Shown: positions 1-8,179 of the stretch, piece after piece
Layout of the letters: every line of letters begins with the position of its first letter
How positions within the stretch are numbered: the stretch's first letter is position 1
Assembly (NCBI RefSeq): GCF_000093025.1
Contig: NC_014207.1
Location: forward strand, 62,001 to 126,000
DNA length: 64,000 nt
Direction of reading: 5' to 3'
DNA from: Methylotenera versatilis 301
GTDB lineage: Bacteria; Pseudomonadota; Gammaproteobacteria; Burkholderiales; Methylophilaceae
Notes under the pieces: generated by a model
Seen by the model: the letters and a program-made list of their open reading frames with translations, nothing else
What the model was told of the DNA's origin: nothing
The model's database searches: none
Program-made: the position numbers and the translations under genes

Positions 1-377
1 AGTATGCTCTCTGGCATGATGCCAGCTTTGATAATGTCCTGCCCGTGATAGATGTCATTCAAAAACATATTGAGTGCACGCACACGTTGGCAAGCGCCAT
101 CTGACAGCTTTCCCCATTCACTTGCAGCTAAAATTCGCGGAATTACGTCAAACGGAATCAAGCGCTCGGCACCTTCTTCCTCGCCATAGACTGCGAAAGT
201 GATACCGACTCGTCGAAACAGTAGTTCTGCATCGCGAGATTTTTGTGCAAGTTGAGAAAAGTCTTTGCCAGCTAACCAGTCAGCATAAGGTGCGTAAACC
301 TGTCTAACACTTTTTTTTGAATCTACAGATTCATCAAATGCAGTGAGCAGTTTATTTTTATAATCAATAGAAGCCAT
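1..377 (-). CDS. Circularly permuted ATP-grasp family protein, N-terminal part (cut by window edge)
   Basis: Reading the minus strand from the ATG at 377 gives an open frame of about 125 codons that runs off the window. The translation begins MASIDYKNKLL and contains an ITFAVYGEEEGAERLIPFDVIPR block followed by a segment rich in RALNMFLNDIYHG. This matches the N-terminus of the circularly permuted type 2 ATP-grasp family (old DUF404/DUF407), predicted amide- or peptide-bond-forming ligases. The catalytic ATP-grasp core lies outside the window. It is divergent from two transglutaminase-like genes at 747 and 1566, a known association for this family. Its substrate is unknown. Family call is by recognition of conserved text, not a search. 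Confidence 0.8.
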   Translation of the reverse strand, partial: MASIDYKNKLLTAFDESVDSKKSVRQVYAPYADWLAGKDFSQLAQKSRDAELLFRRVGITFAVYGEEEGAERLIPFDVIPRILAASEWGKLSDGACQRVRALNMFLNDIYHGQDIIKAGIMPESI

Positions 378-746
378 AGTAAAGTCCTACTTGCAAGGCG
401 CGTGCCAACTACGGTTAAAGTAACAGGAATGTATATTTAATGCGGCTTTCAGGCTTATTGCAGTTTAAATGTTGAACGTAAAAGATTTAATTTATAAAGT
501 CTAATTTGTTTGGCGCGCTATTTTGGTGCATTAGAAATTGGTAAGGTATTTAGTTAGTGCGTTAATGCTAATAGTGAATGGTTACAAAAAACGCCTATAG
601 GCAATAATAGACTCAAATTACTTTAATCAAAGCCAGCTTATTTATTTACTAGGCGTTGGTATAGTAATTGCTGTATCTTCTAGGCAGTATAGCTGTAAAA
701 GTGTGACTTCCGTCGCGCTTGCATGAATCATTAAAGGAAAACAACT
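378..746. other. Divergent intergenic region between ATP-grasp and transglutaminase genes
   Basis: This 369-base AT-rich stretch must hold the promoters of both divergent genes. A 10-base palindrome, GCCTATAGGC, lies at 593-602. An AAAGGAAA ribosome binding site at 733-740 serves the GTG start at 747. I see no RNA gene or convincing promoter hexamers. Open frames on the minus strand here look like shadows. Confidence 0.4.
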
Positions 747-1544
747 GTGTGGCTTCGTACTCGATGTGATATTACTTTTGACGTGGCCATTGCAACCCCG
801 TTTATTCTTATGCTTCGGCCGCGCAGTGGCATCAATCAATGGATTGCGCGCGAATCTTATACGCTTAACCCTAGTGTGCCAGTGGTTGAGTATACAGATA
901 ATTACGGCAATCTTTGCCAGCGGCTGATCGCACCGCCAGGTGAATTTTCTATTCGTACATCCGCTGATATTATGACAGCAGACAACATCGATGTTTGCGC
1001 AGGTGCACCTTTTGATGAGGTACAAAATTTACCTGATGATGTGCTTACCTATTTGCTGCCTACGCGCTATTGCGAATCGGATCGATTTATCGACCTCGGT
1101 CAGGAACTCGTGGCTGGCGTGACACCTGGTTATGATCAAGTCGCGACCATTGTGGCTTGGATACGTGACAATATTCAATTTAATTCAGACTCCATTCACT
1201 TTCAGTTATCTGCGGTAGAGGTTAACCAGCAGCGCGAGGGTGTATGCCGTGAGTTGGCGCATTTGGGCATCGCACTATGTCGAGGGTTGTGTATTCCTGC
1301 GCGCATGGTGGTGGGTTATCTACACGGACTACAGCCTATGGATTTTCATGCATGGTTTGAGGCTTACGTGGGCGGGCGATGGTATACCTTTGATCCGACA
1401 CAACCGCATCCTATAGGTGGCCGTGTCACCGTGGCTTATGGACGCGATGCTGCTGATGTTGCGATATTTAATCAATTTGGCCCCGCTTTATATCCACAAG
1501 CCATGTCGGTGAGTGTTGAGATGTTAGATGCGGCACCAAACTAA
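747..1544 (+). CDS. Transglutaminase-like cysteine peptidase family protein
   Basis: The 265-residue protein has an N-terminal beta domain of the Bact_transglu_N type (about residues 1-85) and a transglutaminase-like core (about 120-220). The catalytic triad is visible: Cys167 in [11 protein letters not shown], His201 in DFHAWFEAY and Asp216 in YTFDPTQ. The GTG start at 747 is supported by AAAGGAAA seven bases upstream; the in-frame ATG at 723 is closed by a stop three codons later. No signal peptide is evident, so it is probably cytoplasmic. It is followed 21 bases later by a second transglutaminase gene and faces the ATP-grasp gene. In this family such proteins are predicted to cleave or crosslink peptides made by the ATP-grasp partner; the actual substrate is unknown. 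Confidence 0.85.
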   Translation: MWLRTRCDITFDVAIATPFILMLRPRSGINQWIARESYTLNPSVPVVEYTDNYGNLCQRLIAPPGEFSIRTSADIMTADNIDVCAGAPFDEVQNLPDDVLTYLLPTRYCESDRFIDLGQELVAGVTPGYDQVATIVAWIRDNIQFNSDSIHFQLSAVEVNQQREGVCRELAHLGIALCRGLCIPARMVVGYLHGLQPMDFHAWFEAYVGGRWYTFDPTQPHPIGGRVTVAYGRDAADVAIFNQFGPALYPQAMSVSVEMLDAAPN

Positions 1545-1565
1545 ACGTTATTCAATTCAAAAGCC

Positions 1566-2420
1566 ATGCAAAGATTACGCATCAAACATCTGACTGAATA
1601 CACATTCCCAGCTCAGGTAATGTTGAATCAGCATAAGTTGTTATTGCGCCCAAGAGAGGGGCATGATGTACGCATTGAGTCATCAAAGTTAGAAATCACG
1701 CCCGCTTACAATATTAAATGGCAACGTGATGTGTTTGATAACTCGCTGGCCATCGTCAATTTTCTGGAGCAGTCCAATAAGCTCACTATTGCTAGTGAGG
1801 TTGTTATTCAACATTACGAACAAGCGCCTTTTGACTTTATGTTAGAAAGCTACGCCGCTCAATATCCATTTACCTACGCATTAGACGAGCAAGCGGATTT
1901 GGCTATTTTTCAACAAGCCAGTTTTTATAATGACCAAGCTGTTGTCAATACTTGGCTGCAACAACAAAACCTATTCGGCATGCAAAACTTTAGCTTGCTG
2001 ATGCATTTAAATCAGAATATTAGCCAAAATTTCCGCTACCAAATGCGAGAAGAGGCGGGGGTGCAATCACCTTCGCAAACACTGTCGCAGCGCAGCGGAT
2101 CTTGTCGAGATTACGCGACGCTTTTCATTGAGGCTTGTCGTTGTTTAGGGTTAGCGAGCCGCTTTGTCAGTGGTTATTTACATGCGCCAGCCACAGAGGC
2201 TGGCAATGCAACGACTCATGCATGGGCTGAAGTCTATTTGCCAGGCACTGGCTGGAAAGGATTTGACCCGACTTCAGGCGAGCTCACAGGTAATCGCCAT
2301 ATTGCTGTCGCTGTTGCGCGCAACCCAGAATCGGTTCCACCAATTTCTGGCAGCTTTACTGGGCTGGGCTTGATGGCGACTACGATGATTGTGAATGTGC
2401 AGGTGAATTTGTTGCCATAG
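1566..2420 (+). CDS. Transglutaminase-like family protein (second copy)
   Basis: The 284-residue protein has the same architecture as the preceding gene: a Bact_transglu_N-like domain (about residues 1-90) and a core with Cys180 in GSCRDYATLF, His218 in THAWAEVY and Asp234 in GFDPTSGE. It ends with the NPESVPPISGSF-type strand common to this subfamily. Sequence similarity to the upstream gene is limited outside the core, so this is an old paralogue rather than a recent duplication. Position and strand suggest co-transcription with the 747 gene. It probably acts in the cytoplasm with the ATP-grasp ligase system. Function is inferred only from family context. Confidence 0.85.
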   Translation: MQRLRIKHLTEYTFPAQVMLNQHKLLLRPREGHDVRIESSKLEITPAYNIKWQRDVFDNSLAIVNFLEQSNKLTIASEVVIQHYEQAPFDFMLESYAAQYPFTYALDEQADLAIFQQASFYNDQAVVNTWLQQQNLFGMQNFSLLMHLNQNISQNFRYQMREEAGVQSPSQTLSQRSGSCRDYATLFIEACRCLGLASRFVSGYLHAPATEAGNATTHAWAEVYLPGTGWKGFDPTSGELTGNRHIAVAVARNPESVPPISGSFTGLGLMATTMIVNVQVNLLP

Positions 2421-2466
2421 CTGAACAAGCTAACTATTGAGCTGGCATTGCCAGCTGGTTAGCTAC

Positions 2467-2631
2467 TTAAAATTCAACCATTTCAAATTCTGCTTTAGAA
2501 ACACCGCATTCAGGGCATGTCCACTCAGCAGGTACGTCTTCCCATGCCGTGCCAGGTGCAATACCATCTTCAGGCCAGCCTTTTTCTTCTTCATATACTA
2601 AACCGCATACTACACATTGCCACATTCTCAT
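2467..2631 (-). CDS. Rubredoxin
   Basis: A 54-residue rubredoxin, the usual size for the family. Cys6 and Cys9 (CVVCG) and Cys39 and Cys42 (CPECG) form the Fe(Cys)4 site; the GWPEDGIAPGTAWEDVP core between them is typical. It is a small cytoplasmic one-electron carrier, in aerobes often serving rubredoxin reductases, oxygenases or peroxide and oxygen detoxification. The start at 2631 (MRMWQC) is chosen because GGA lies about seven bases upstream; an earlier in-frame ATG at 2655 would add eight untypical residues. It is a single gene converging on the transglutaminase genes, and its partner is not in the window. Confidence 0.95.
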   Translation of the reverse strand: MRMWQCVVCGLVYEEEKGWPEDGIAPGTAWEDVPAEWTCPECGVSKAEFEMVEF

Positions 2632-2951
2632 GATTTTTCCATTAATTAAGCTCAAAAGCTTTCAAATTAAAAGCTTACTATTTTGTCGTGTGCTAGCTTA
2701 AAGCCTTACAAGAAACATTTCAAATAAAACTGTTAATGGTCTTTTTAAATTTTTGTATATTTGAAGTTTGAAGAAGATTTTAGTTAAATGTTAATCGTGT
2801 TGATTTATAGCTTGCGGCTAAAACATGGAGTTTGCAACTATTTACAGCAATTAATTATAACCAAATTTAAGGAGACAAATACTAAAAGCTCTGCAGGGCT
2901 GTGGCTTTTTCGTTTACGTTTCGGCAATGAAGTACTGATTGTTTTCTATGG
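2632..2951. other. Intergenic region upstream of rubredoxin
   Basis: About 320 AT-rich bases with no convincing gene. Two direct copies of AAAAGCTT lie at 2654-2661 and 2669-2676, just upstream of the rubredoxin ribosome binding site. I see no RNA gene, and no terminator for the 2952 gene that I would defend. Confidence 0.35.
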
Positions 2952-3476
2952 TTAAGGGAAAATAACATGATCCGTAGGCCAAGTGCCTCTGTAGGTAGCC
3001 TCAGGATGTTTTTTTGACACTAACTCTCGAATTTCATTAACTCGGTGAAAGGGTACAAGTGTCATCATCAATACTTTGCCATTGGCGATAGACTCTTCAA
3101 ATGGTTTGAGCTGGGCATTAGGAATCGTAGTGGCAACTACAGCTGTCCAAAATCCACCACCTAGAAACCCTATCAAAGTGCAGATCAGCAGTGTGGTGGT
3201 AATGGATACTGGTTTTGTATACCACCAAGTGGGTATTGAGATGGCTATCAAGCCTAGAAAAAATCCCAGCAGGGCACCCAAACCCATGCCTATTTCCCAG
3301 CCATCGATGAGATCGGTGCGTTCGGAAATAGTCGCATCTGGCAAATCACCCATCGGCGTACCGGGTCTGGCAAGAAAGTGGATGCGGTCGCCATTAAGAC
3401 GAGCTAGCAGCAAATCGTTCATCATTGCATGTGCACTCGCAGTGTCCGGTAGTATAAAATATAATCTGCGGTTCAC
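2952..3476 (-). CDS. DUF1269-like inner-membrane protein
   Basis: A 174-residue protein with a soluble N-terminal half (about 1-60, beginning MNRRLYFILPDTASAH and containing a GTPMGDLPDATI loop), two hydrophobic segments (about 65-85 and 92-118) and a soluble C-terminal tail. This layout matches a betaproteobacterial family usually labelled DUF1269; no function is established. The start is GTG at 3476, decided by an AAAGGAG ribosome binding site seven bases upstream. It lies downstream of the cytochrome genes on the same strand, separated by a hairpin at 3531-3556, so it may be partly co-expressed with them. Confidence 0.6.
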   Translation of the reverse strand: MNRRLYFILPDTASAHAMMNDLLLARLNGDRIHFLARPGTPMGDLPDATISERTDLIDGWEIGMGLGALLGFFLGLIAISIPTWWYTKPVSITTTLLICTLIGFLGGGFWTAVVATTIPNAQLKPFEESIANGKVLMMTLVPFHRVNEIRELVSKKHPEATYRGTWPTDHVIFP

Positions 3477-3530
3477 TTTACTCTCCTTTAGACCTGTAAG
3501 TAAAAACGAGTTCGTATGTTTTTTTTGAGG

Positions 3531-3556
3531 CTGATATTAAGATAATTTAATATCAG
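3531..3556. terminator. AT-rich hairpin at the end of the cytochrome c gene
   Basis: Perfect 10-base arms CTGATATTAA (3531-3540) and TTAATATCAG (3547-3556) enclose a 6-base loop. The hairpin overlaps the stop codon of the cytochrome c gene (3553-3555). There is no T-run on the exit side, so it may be a weak terminator, an mRNA 3' stabiliser or a pause site. Confidence 0.4.
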
Positions 3557-3933
3557 TGCTGCTGTGATAAAAACTGTATGACATCAGCACATTTTTGCGG
3601 GTCTTTTAGCCCCGGAAAAGCCATTTTCACCCCTGGCAGCAATCCCTGGGGGTTTGTAATATAAGTAGAGATTCTATCTTCTGTCCATATTATGTCATTC
3701 TTACGCATAGCATCTGAATAGTTAAAGTCGCTAATGCTGGCAGGCTTTCTTCCCACGACATTCCAAAGTGAGGGACCAATTTTATTTTTGCCCTCTGTAA
3801 TACTGTGGCAGTCTGAACAGTACGTGTTAAATACACGCATACCATTTGCGGCATCACCAGCATAGGCTGTCTGGACATTAATGATGGCTTCGACAACCTG
3901 AAAGCTTAAAAATAGTAACGTATAACTTTTCAT
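3553..3933 (-). CDS. Class I monohaem cytochrome c, periplasmic
   Basis: A 126-residue protein with a signal peptide (cleavage after TAYA, about residue 25) and one haem site, CSDCH (Cys39, Cys42, His43). KIGPSLWNVVGRKPAS and the GVKMAFPGL segment, whose Met104 is the likely sixth haem ligand, are typical of cytochrome c2/c550-like class I cytochromes. It is a soluble periplasmic electron carrier. It lies 17 bases downstream of the fused haem-porin gene on the same strand, so the two are very probably co-transcribed, and it is the obvious candidate to take electrons from that outer-membrane protein. The pairing is inferred from position. Confidence 0.9.
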   Translation of the reverse strand: MKSYTLLFLSFQVVEAIINVQTAYAGDAANGMRVFNTYCSDCHSITEGKNKIGPSLWNVVGRKPASISDFNYSDAMRKNDIIWTEDRISTYITNPQGLLPGVKMAFPGLKDPQKCADVIQFLSQQH

Positions 3934-3950
3934 TTTTACATGTCCATTTT

Positions 3951-5300
3951 TTAAATCGCAAACCAGGCAAATATAAATGTTGTGTTGTTGTCCTTTGCGT
4001 CTCGACCCAAGCCATCATAATCATTTTTAGCGCCATTAAATTTGGTATAACCCGTGTATTGAATGCCTAAACGCATATTAGCAAAAGGGGCTCCCCAAGA
4101 ATTTTCTTTACCCCAAGGGGTCCAGTCGGCTTGAAGAATATAGCCGCGGCTATTTGGCGAGCCGTTGATGCTGCCAGAGTCTGCCTCACCGTTGTTATAC
4201 AAAGTATCATCCTGATTTCCACGAATATCAAAAACCGCTGCAGTGACGCCATAAGTGTTTTTGTAGGTATAGCTGCCAGCTAAATCAAAACGTTTGAGCG
4301 TGCCATGTAAATGACTTGCACCACCTCCGTCGAAAGCATTATTTAAAGTCCTGCGTTCGTTGATATAGCTAGTGCTTATGGTAAAAATATGTTCCTTAGT
4401 GCCCATATATTGATAAGCCGCATCCACACCGATATCTCGATAGTTGTCCGTTGGACCACTCATAAATTCAGGCTGAAGCCTTGATGACATACCAAATAAA
4501 CCTACACGGAAATTCTGTTCAGTCATATCGTTGAAGTAAGTTAAGCGCCAATATGGTGCAATACCATCAAGTCTGCCATCTTCACCAACATTCAATTTAT
4601 TTCTGATGCTTCTTGATAGCGTTTTATATCCACCCAATTCAGCATAAAAATGATCGTCATAGAATCCGTAAGCACTGACGCCAATTACCTGCTGCTCTAA
4701 TGCGCCATTAATGAACGGTGAAGCTTCTGGGCCAGGTGCTAGCTCAGAGGCCATATATGGAAATATCCATCCACTCAAGGTATTGAATGGGTCTTGAATT
4801 GTTGGATTGTTGTTAATTGATATACCGTAAGTTAAGTTCTTGCCTGAAATCGGTTTTGAATCCGCAAATCGAATATCCATATTGTCCATGCCAAATCTTT
4901 GATCAAAATCATTACCTGTCACTTGTATAAAGGTACCAATATGATCTGTCATTCTGCCTGCTAGAAATATGGATAACTCTTGCAGTGATAGGTTATCGTT
5001 TTTACCGAAATGTGGTTGAGCATCTTCCGTCAGGCTTTTATTGGTATGAGTAAAGCCCTCTACCAGCATGGCGGCTACAGGTATTTTGCCTTCTTTACCA
5101 TCCGTCTCGGTATAACCACCTAGTTTAAAATGCATACCATGAGGAGTGAGCTGCGGACCAAAAGCACCCACATGACAAGCAGCACATTCTAGGCCTGTTT
5201 GCCTTGCAAAGCTTGGTACAGCATGTGTATAGGCGCTGAATGCAACCAAGTTGATAATAAAAAAAGTTTTTAATAATGGCGCTAATATTCGAAATTTCAT
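3951..5300 (-). CDS. Cyc2-like fused cytochrome-porin (monohaem outer-membrane protein)
   Basis: A 449-residue protein with a signal peptide (to about residue 27), then a conserved block starting VPSFARQTG, a haem site CAACH (Cys39, Cys42, His43) and PQLTPHGMHFKLGGYT. About 400 residues of alternating polar/hydrophobic, aromatic-rich sequence follow, ending NTTFIFAWFAI, as expected for an outer-membrane beta-barrel. A small N-terminal cytochrome fused to a porin, with FARQTG before the haem, is the layout of Cyc2, the outer-membrane Fe(II) oxidase of iron-oxidising bacteria, and of a wider family of unknown substrates. The start at 5300 is chosen because GGAG (5307-5310) lies six bases upstream; an upstream in-frame start at 5348 would add 16 residues. 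A periplasmic cytochrome c gene follows 17 bases later. Barrel topology and Fe(II) use are inference. Confidence 0.75.
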   Translation of the reverse strand: MKFRILAPLLKTFFIINLVAFSAYTHAVPSFARQTGLECAACHVGAFGPQLTPHGMHFKLGGYTETDGKEGKIPVAAMLVEGFTHTNKSLTEDAQPHFGKNDNLSLQELSIFLAGRMTDHIGTFIQVTGNDFDQRFGMDNMDIRFADSKPISGKNLTYGISINNNPTIQDPFNTLSGWIFPYMASELAPGPEASPFINGALEQQVIGVSAYGFYDDHFYAELGGYKTLSRSIRNKLNVGEDGRLDGIAPYWRLTYFNDMTEQNFRVGLFGMSSRLQPEFMSGPTDNYRDIGVDAAYQYMGTKEHIFTISTSYINERRTLNNAFDGGGASHLHGTLKRFDLAGSYTYKNTYGVTAAVFDIRGNQDDTLYNNGEADSGSINGSPNSRGYILQADWTPWGKENSWGAPFANMRLGIQYTGYTKFNGAKNDYDGLGRDAKDNNTTFIFAWFAI

Positions 5301-5605
5301 CATATTCTCCAATTTTAATTTTTGGAACGCATTATCTTTAGAAAACAATATTTTTACATGCTATTCAAATGCCAATACAAAATTCTAGCAATACAGTTAA
5401 CACCTTAGTTTTATGTGCGTGCTTCTTATATATTAATGCCGTCACTAGAGTTTAAAATATGATTTTGTAGCTAAAATAACTGCAAATTGCAGTCTTACTT
5501 AGTTGGAAATCTTGGCGCGCAGTGGAGCCATTTACTATATATCTGATGCCCTAAATTAAATGGATTTTTAACTCTTGATAATAAAAAATTTATATCTTGA
5601 TAAAA
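5301..5605. other. Promoter region of the cytochrome-porin operon
   Basis: AT-rich sequence between the divergent cytochrome-porin gene and the damaged DJ-1 operon. It must hold the promoter for the minus-strand operon, with GGAG at 5307-5310 as its ribosome binding site. I see no coding sequence, and no promoter hexamers I would defend. Confidence 0.3.
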
Positions 5606-5632
5606 AACTAGTAGACAACTGGTCTACTAGTT
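5606..5632. promoter_or_regulatory. Perfect TetR-type operator palindrome
   Basis: Two perfect 11-base arms, AACTAGTAGAC (5606-5616) and GTCTACTAGTT (5622-5632), flank a 5-base centre. The inner TAGAC-N5-GTCTA core has the size and symmetry of operators bound by TetR-family repressors of the NemR kind, which control electrophile-detoxification genes. It stands 14 bases before the first codon of the truncated DJ-1/PfpI gene. No tetR gene is in the window. Assignment to a regulator family is inference. Confidence 0.6.
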
Positions 5633-5646
5633 GACAAAGTGCTTAC

Positions 5647-6174
5647 ATGCATACTGAAAATAACAACCTTGATGTCCGCCAGCATACATTGGAAACTGCC
5701 TCAGAAGCGCAATCTGCACTTGCCAGCACCTTATCTCTGCAATCGATAAGTCTTGACGATTTCGATGCGGTATTTTATCCAGGCGGTCATGGACCATTAT
5801 GGGATCTGGCTGAGGATAAAAGCTCAATCGACTTACTAGCCAGCGCATTAGCAAGCAATAAACCTGTAGCACTGGTGTGCCACGCGCCTGGTGTTTTAAG
5901 GCATGTAAAAAATCCAGATGGCACACCAGTAGTAAAGGGCAAGAAAGTGACTGGCTTCAAAAATTCGGAGGAAGCTGCTGTTGGATTATTAGAAATTGTA
6001 CCGTTCCTAGTAGAAGACGAACTTATCAGTAGGGGCGGGCAGTATTCTAGCGCTTCTGATTGGGCATCTTATGTTGTCAAGGACGGTAATCTTATTACTG
6101 GGCAAAATCCTGCCTCTTCTGCAGAGGCGGCTAGACAGCTCTTACTTTTAATCAGTGAAAGTGTTCGACCATGA
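5647..6174 (+). pseudogene. DJ-1/PfpI-family protein lacking its N-terminal ~50 residues
   Basis: The 175-residue open frame is clearly a type 1 glutamine-amidotransferase-like DJ-1/PfpI protein: AVFYPGGHGPLWDLAED, the nucleophile elbow ALVCHAPGVL (Cys78) and KVTGFKNSEEAAVGL. Family members are about 225 residues, and the alignable part begins near their residue 50. The first strand-helix units, including the conserved acidic residue that pairs with the catalytic cysteine, are missing. An in-frame stop at 5632-5634 and the operator at 5606-5632 lie immediately upstream, so the lost segment is not present in that frame. There is no good ribosome binding site before the ATG at 5647. It overlaps a DUF1330 remnant by ATGA. 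Most likely a deletion relic; if made, it is unlikely to be a normal enzyme. Confidence 0.7.
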
Positions 6175-6317
6175 GTGCTTATGTCGTCATGATACGAGAG
6201 CGTACATTGGATCAGGAAGCAGTGAAGCATCGTCACAAGGGTGCTGAGTACCGTGTTTTAATCGTTGAAGGGGGGACTAACAATCTTTCGAATTTTTGTG
6301 TGGCACAGCGAGTATAA
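6171..6317 (+). pseudogene. DUF1330 gene with internal in-frame deletion
   Basis: A 48-codon frame starts at the ATG overlapping the DJ-1 stop. It begins SAYVVMIRERTLD, the N-terminus of DUF1330 proteins, then jumps directly to EAVKHRHKGAEYRVLIVEGG, their C-terminus. The middle of the usual ~95-residue domain, with its histidine, YG and WY motifs, is absent, as though some 50-60 codons were removed in frame. A 14-residue tail follows before the TAA. Too short for usual gene-calling limits. Together with the truncated neighbour it indicates a decayed small detoxification operon. Confidence 0.65.
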
Positions 6318-6417
6318 AATCATATTTATCTTGCTGCAGCCTACCCCCAATACTTTTCAGTGATTACAAATTCTTTCCTATTTTTTGAGCACTATATGCT
6401 TCACTCGAGATTAAAAT

Positions 6418-6870
6418 CTAATGATGGATGTATTCAGCAACTTCAGTCAAATGGCCTTTGTCAGAAAAACGTACAATCACCGACTGCTTTTGTCTTAGCT
6501 GTATTAACTGGTTTTCTTGCAGTTTAAATAGTTTCGCTATTTCTCTTACAGAGACTGGTGTGTTATCAACACGCCTTGCTGAATCTTTAAACCGGAATCG
6601 TTCGATGTTTGCCCATCCAATAAGCGTGACACTGAGTATTACAACTATCGCCGAATATAAGCCTAGTTTACCAATTACTCCAGCATATCCATGTAGCTCA
6701 ACAATTTGTAAGTGGAACAGCTTCACGCCTATCCACCAAGCTAGAAGCGTGATAAATGGTAACCATAAGTATATATATAGCCCCCAGAAAAAAAGTGTAA
6801 TTGAGCTCCATCCAAATCGATGCGCGTGTGATTGTAGTTCTGGTTTTTCTATAATTAATGATTTACTCAT
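6418..6870 (-). CDS. pgaD: PgaD, poly-beta-1,6-N-acetylglucosamine synthesis accessory protein
   Basis: A 150-residue inner-membrane protein with two transmembrane segments (about residues 24-50 and 66-90) and a cytoplasmic C-terminal tail. This is the PgaD layout, including the PELQS motif near the start and WANIERFRFKD after the second segment. PgaD binds PgaC and is needed for polymer synthesis; in Escherichia coli the complex is activated by cyclic di-GMP. It overlaps pgaC by four bases and ends the pgaABCD operon. Length is close to the 137 residues of E. coli PgaD. Confidence 0.88.
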   Translation of the reverse strand: MSKSLIIEKPELQSHAHRFGWSSITLFFWGLYIYLWLPFITLLAWWIGVKLFHLQIVELHGYAGVIGKLGLYSAIVVILSVTLIGWANIERFRFKDSARRVDNTPVSVREIAKLFKLQENQLIQLRQKQSVIVRFSDKGHLTEVAEYIHH

Positions 6871-8138
6871 GGATTAGTCCTATTCTGATGGATGCCACGG
6901 TCTGGACTGGTCCAGGTGGCGCGTTTATTACGATCTTTGATTAGTGCAGCTGGCAGGCCAACAATGGTAGTCGCTGCTGAGAGTAACCAGAACAGCATTG
7001 GATACCATATCATCCAGTAATAGTAACGACGGATTTTTGGCTCATAACGGCTATCGATAAATAGGCTTAATGCGAATTGCAATAAGCATGTCATCGCAAG
7101 TAGCACGCCGTTCCATTCCGGGATAATCGTCTTGATATAAAGAGATGAAGGTAAGTCAACAAACTTCCCCAGCCCCCATAACAAAAAGATGGCACACATC
7201 ACGTATGCCCAAATAATACTGACGACTAACTCAGCATAGACAGGCCACATGCGACGTTTTTTAACATTTAAAAATATATTCTTGAATTTAAGTAAGACTT
7301 CCGCGCCACCCTGCGCCCAACGCACACGTTGCTTCCATAGCCCTTTAAGCGTTTCTGGCATGAGTATCCAACAAAGTGCATTGGGTTCGTATCGAACATC
7401 ATAATAATTAGTCTGCATCTTCCAGCTGATATCAATATCTTCAGTCACCATGTTGGTGCTCCAGTAGCCCACTTCATGTAATGCAGATTTGCGGAATGCT
7501 GCCACTACGCCAGAAACAGTAAACACCCGACCATAAACGCGTTGCGCACGCTTAATGAGCCCAATCACTGATGAGAACTCACCCACTTGTAATTTACCAA
7601 GCATCGTGGAGCGATTACGGATTCTTGGGTTGCCTGTCACAGCACCCACTCTTGAACTGGAGATAAAATGCCGCACCATCCATGTAATACAGTTTGGATC
7701 AAGTACTGCATCGCCATCTATACAAACGAGGTACTCGCTGGATGACAACATCGCACCCATAGTTAACGCCATTGCTTTACCCTGATTGCTGGCTAATTGA
7801 ACGGCTTTAACCTTGGCGTGCTTAGATGCAATGTCATTAATGATGTCCGCAGTGTTGTCGCTGCTGCCATCATTAATGGCAATAATGTCGTAGTGCGGAT
7901 AGTTCAGCTGAAGTAATGCGCCTATAGTTTCGTAAGCGTTATCGCCTTCGTTAAAGCAGGGTACCAATACACTTACATGCGGGTACTCGGGCAGTACTGG
8001 GGGGGCGTTATATAGCGGCTCGTTTTGTTCTTTACTAAAATAAAAATAGAGTGCTCCGGCCATCCATAAGTAGGCCATAAACAAGGGATAATAGAAGGCA
8101 AAGCCTAATAACCAATCGAGTATATCTTGGTACCACAT
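6867..8138 (-). CDS. pgaC: PgaC, poly-beta-1,6-N-acetylglucosamine synthase (GT2)
   Basis: A 423-residue membrane glycosyltransferase that polymerises UDP-N-acetylglucosamine into PNAG. One or two N-terminal membrane segments precede the GT2 domain (VSVLVPCFNEG). The catalytic motifs are present: DGDAVLD (DxD), MVTEDIDISW (TED) and QRVRW (QxxRW). C-terminal membrane helices follow (about 300-400). Length and order match PgaC of E. coli (441 residues). The gene lies between pgaB and pgaD on the minus strand, overlapping pgaD. A ribosome binding site AAGGA lies about 13 bases before the ATG. Confidence 0.95.
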   Translation of the reverse strand: MWYQDILDWLLGFAFYYPLFMAYLWMAGALYFYFSKEQNEPLYNAPPVLPEYPHVSVLVPCFNEGDNAYETIGALLQLNYPHYDIIAINDGSSDNTADIINDIASKHAKVKAVQLASNQGKAMALTMGAMLSSSEYLVCIDGDAVLDPNCITWMVRHFISSSRVGAVTGNPRIRNRSTMLGKLQVGEFSSVIGLIKRAQRVYGRVFTVSGVVAAFRKSALHEVGYWSTNMVTEDIDISWKMQTNYYDVRYEPNALCWILMPETLKGLWKQRVRWAQGGAEVLLKFKNIFLNVKKRRMWPVYAELVVSIIWAYVMCAIFLLWGLGKFVDLPSSLYIKTIIPEWNGVLLAMTCLLQFALSLFIDSRYEPKIRRYYYWMIWYPMLFWLLSAATTIVGLPAALIKDRNKRATWTSPDRGIHQNRTNP

Positions 8139-8179
8139 CTTAAGTTTTTTCCTTAAATTTCATGTCTGTGCAACGGCAT

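Noticed and set aside
642-1025. 127-residue open frame on the minus strand
   Set aside because: Lies over the start of the well-supported transglutaminase gene, with unlikely composition and no family resemblance.
2654-2676. Two AAAAGCTT direct repeats as a regulator site
   Set aside because: Short AT-rich repeats are expected by chance in this background, and nothing else supports a site.
3076-3528. 150-residue open frame on the plus strand
   Set aside because: Antisense to the DUF1269-like gene, which has a strong ribosome binding site and a normal membrane-protein pattern.
6428-6877. 149-residue open frame on the plus strand
   Set aside because: Exact antisense of pgaD; no coding character.
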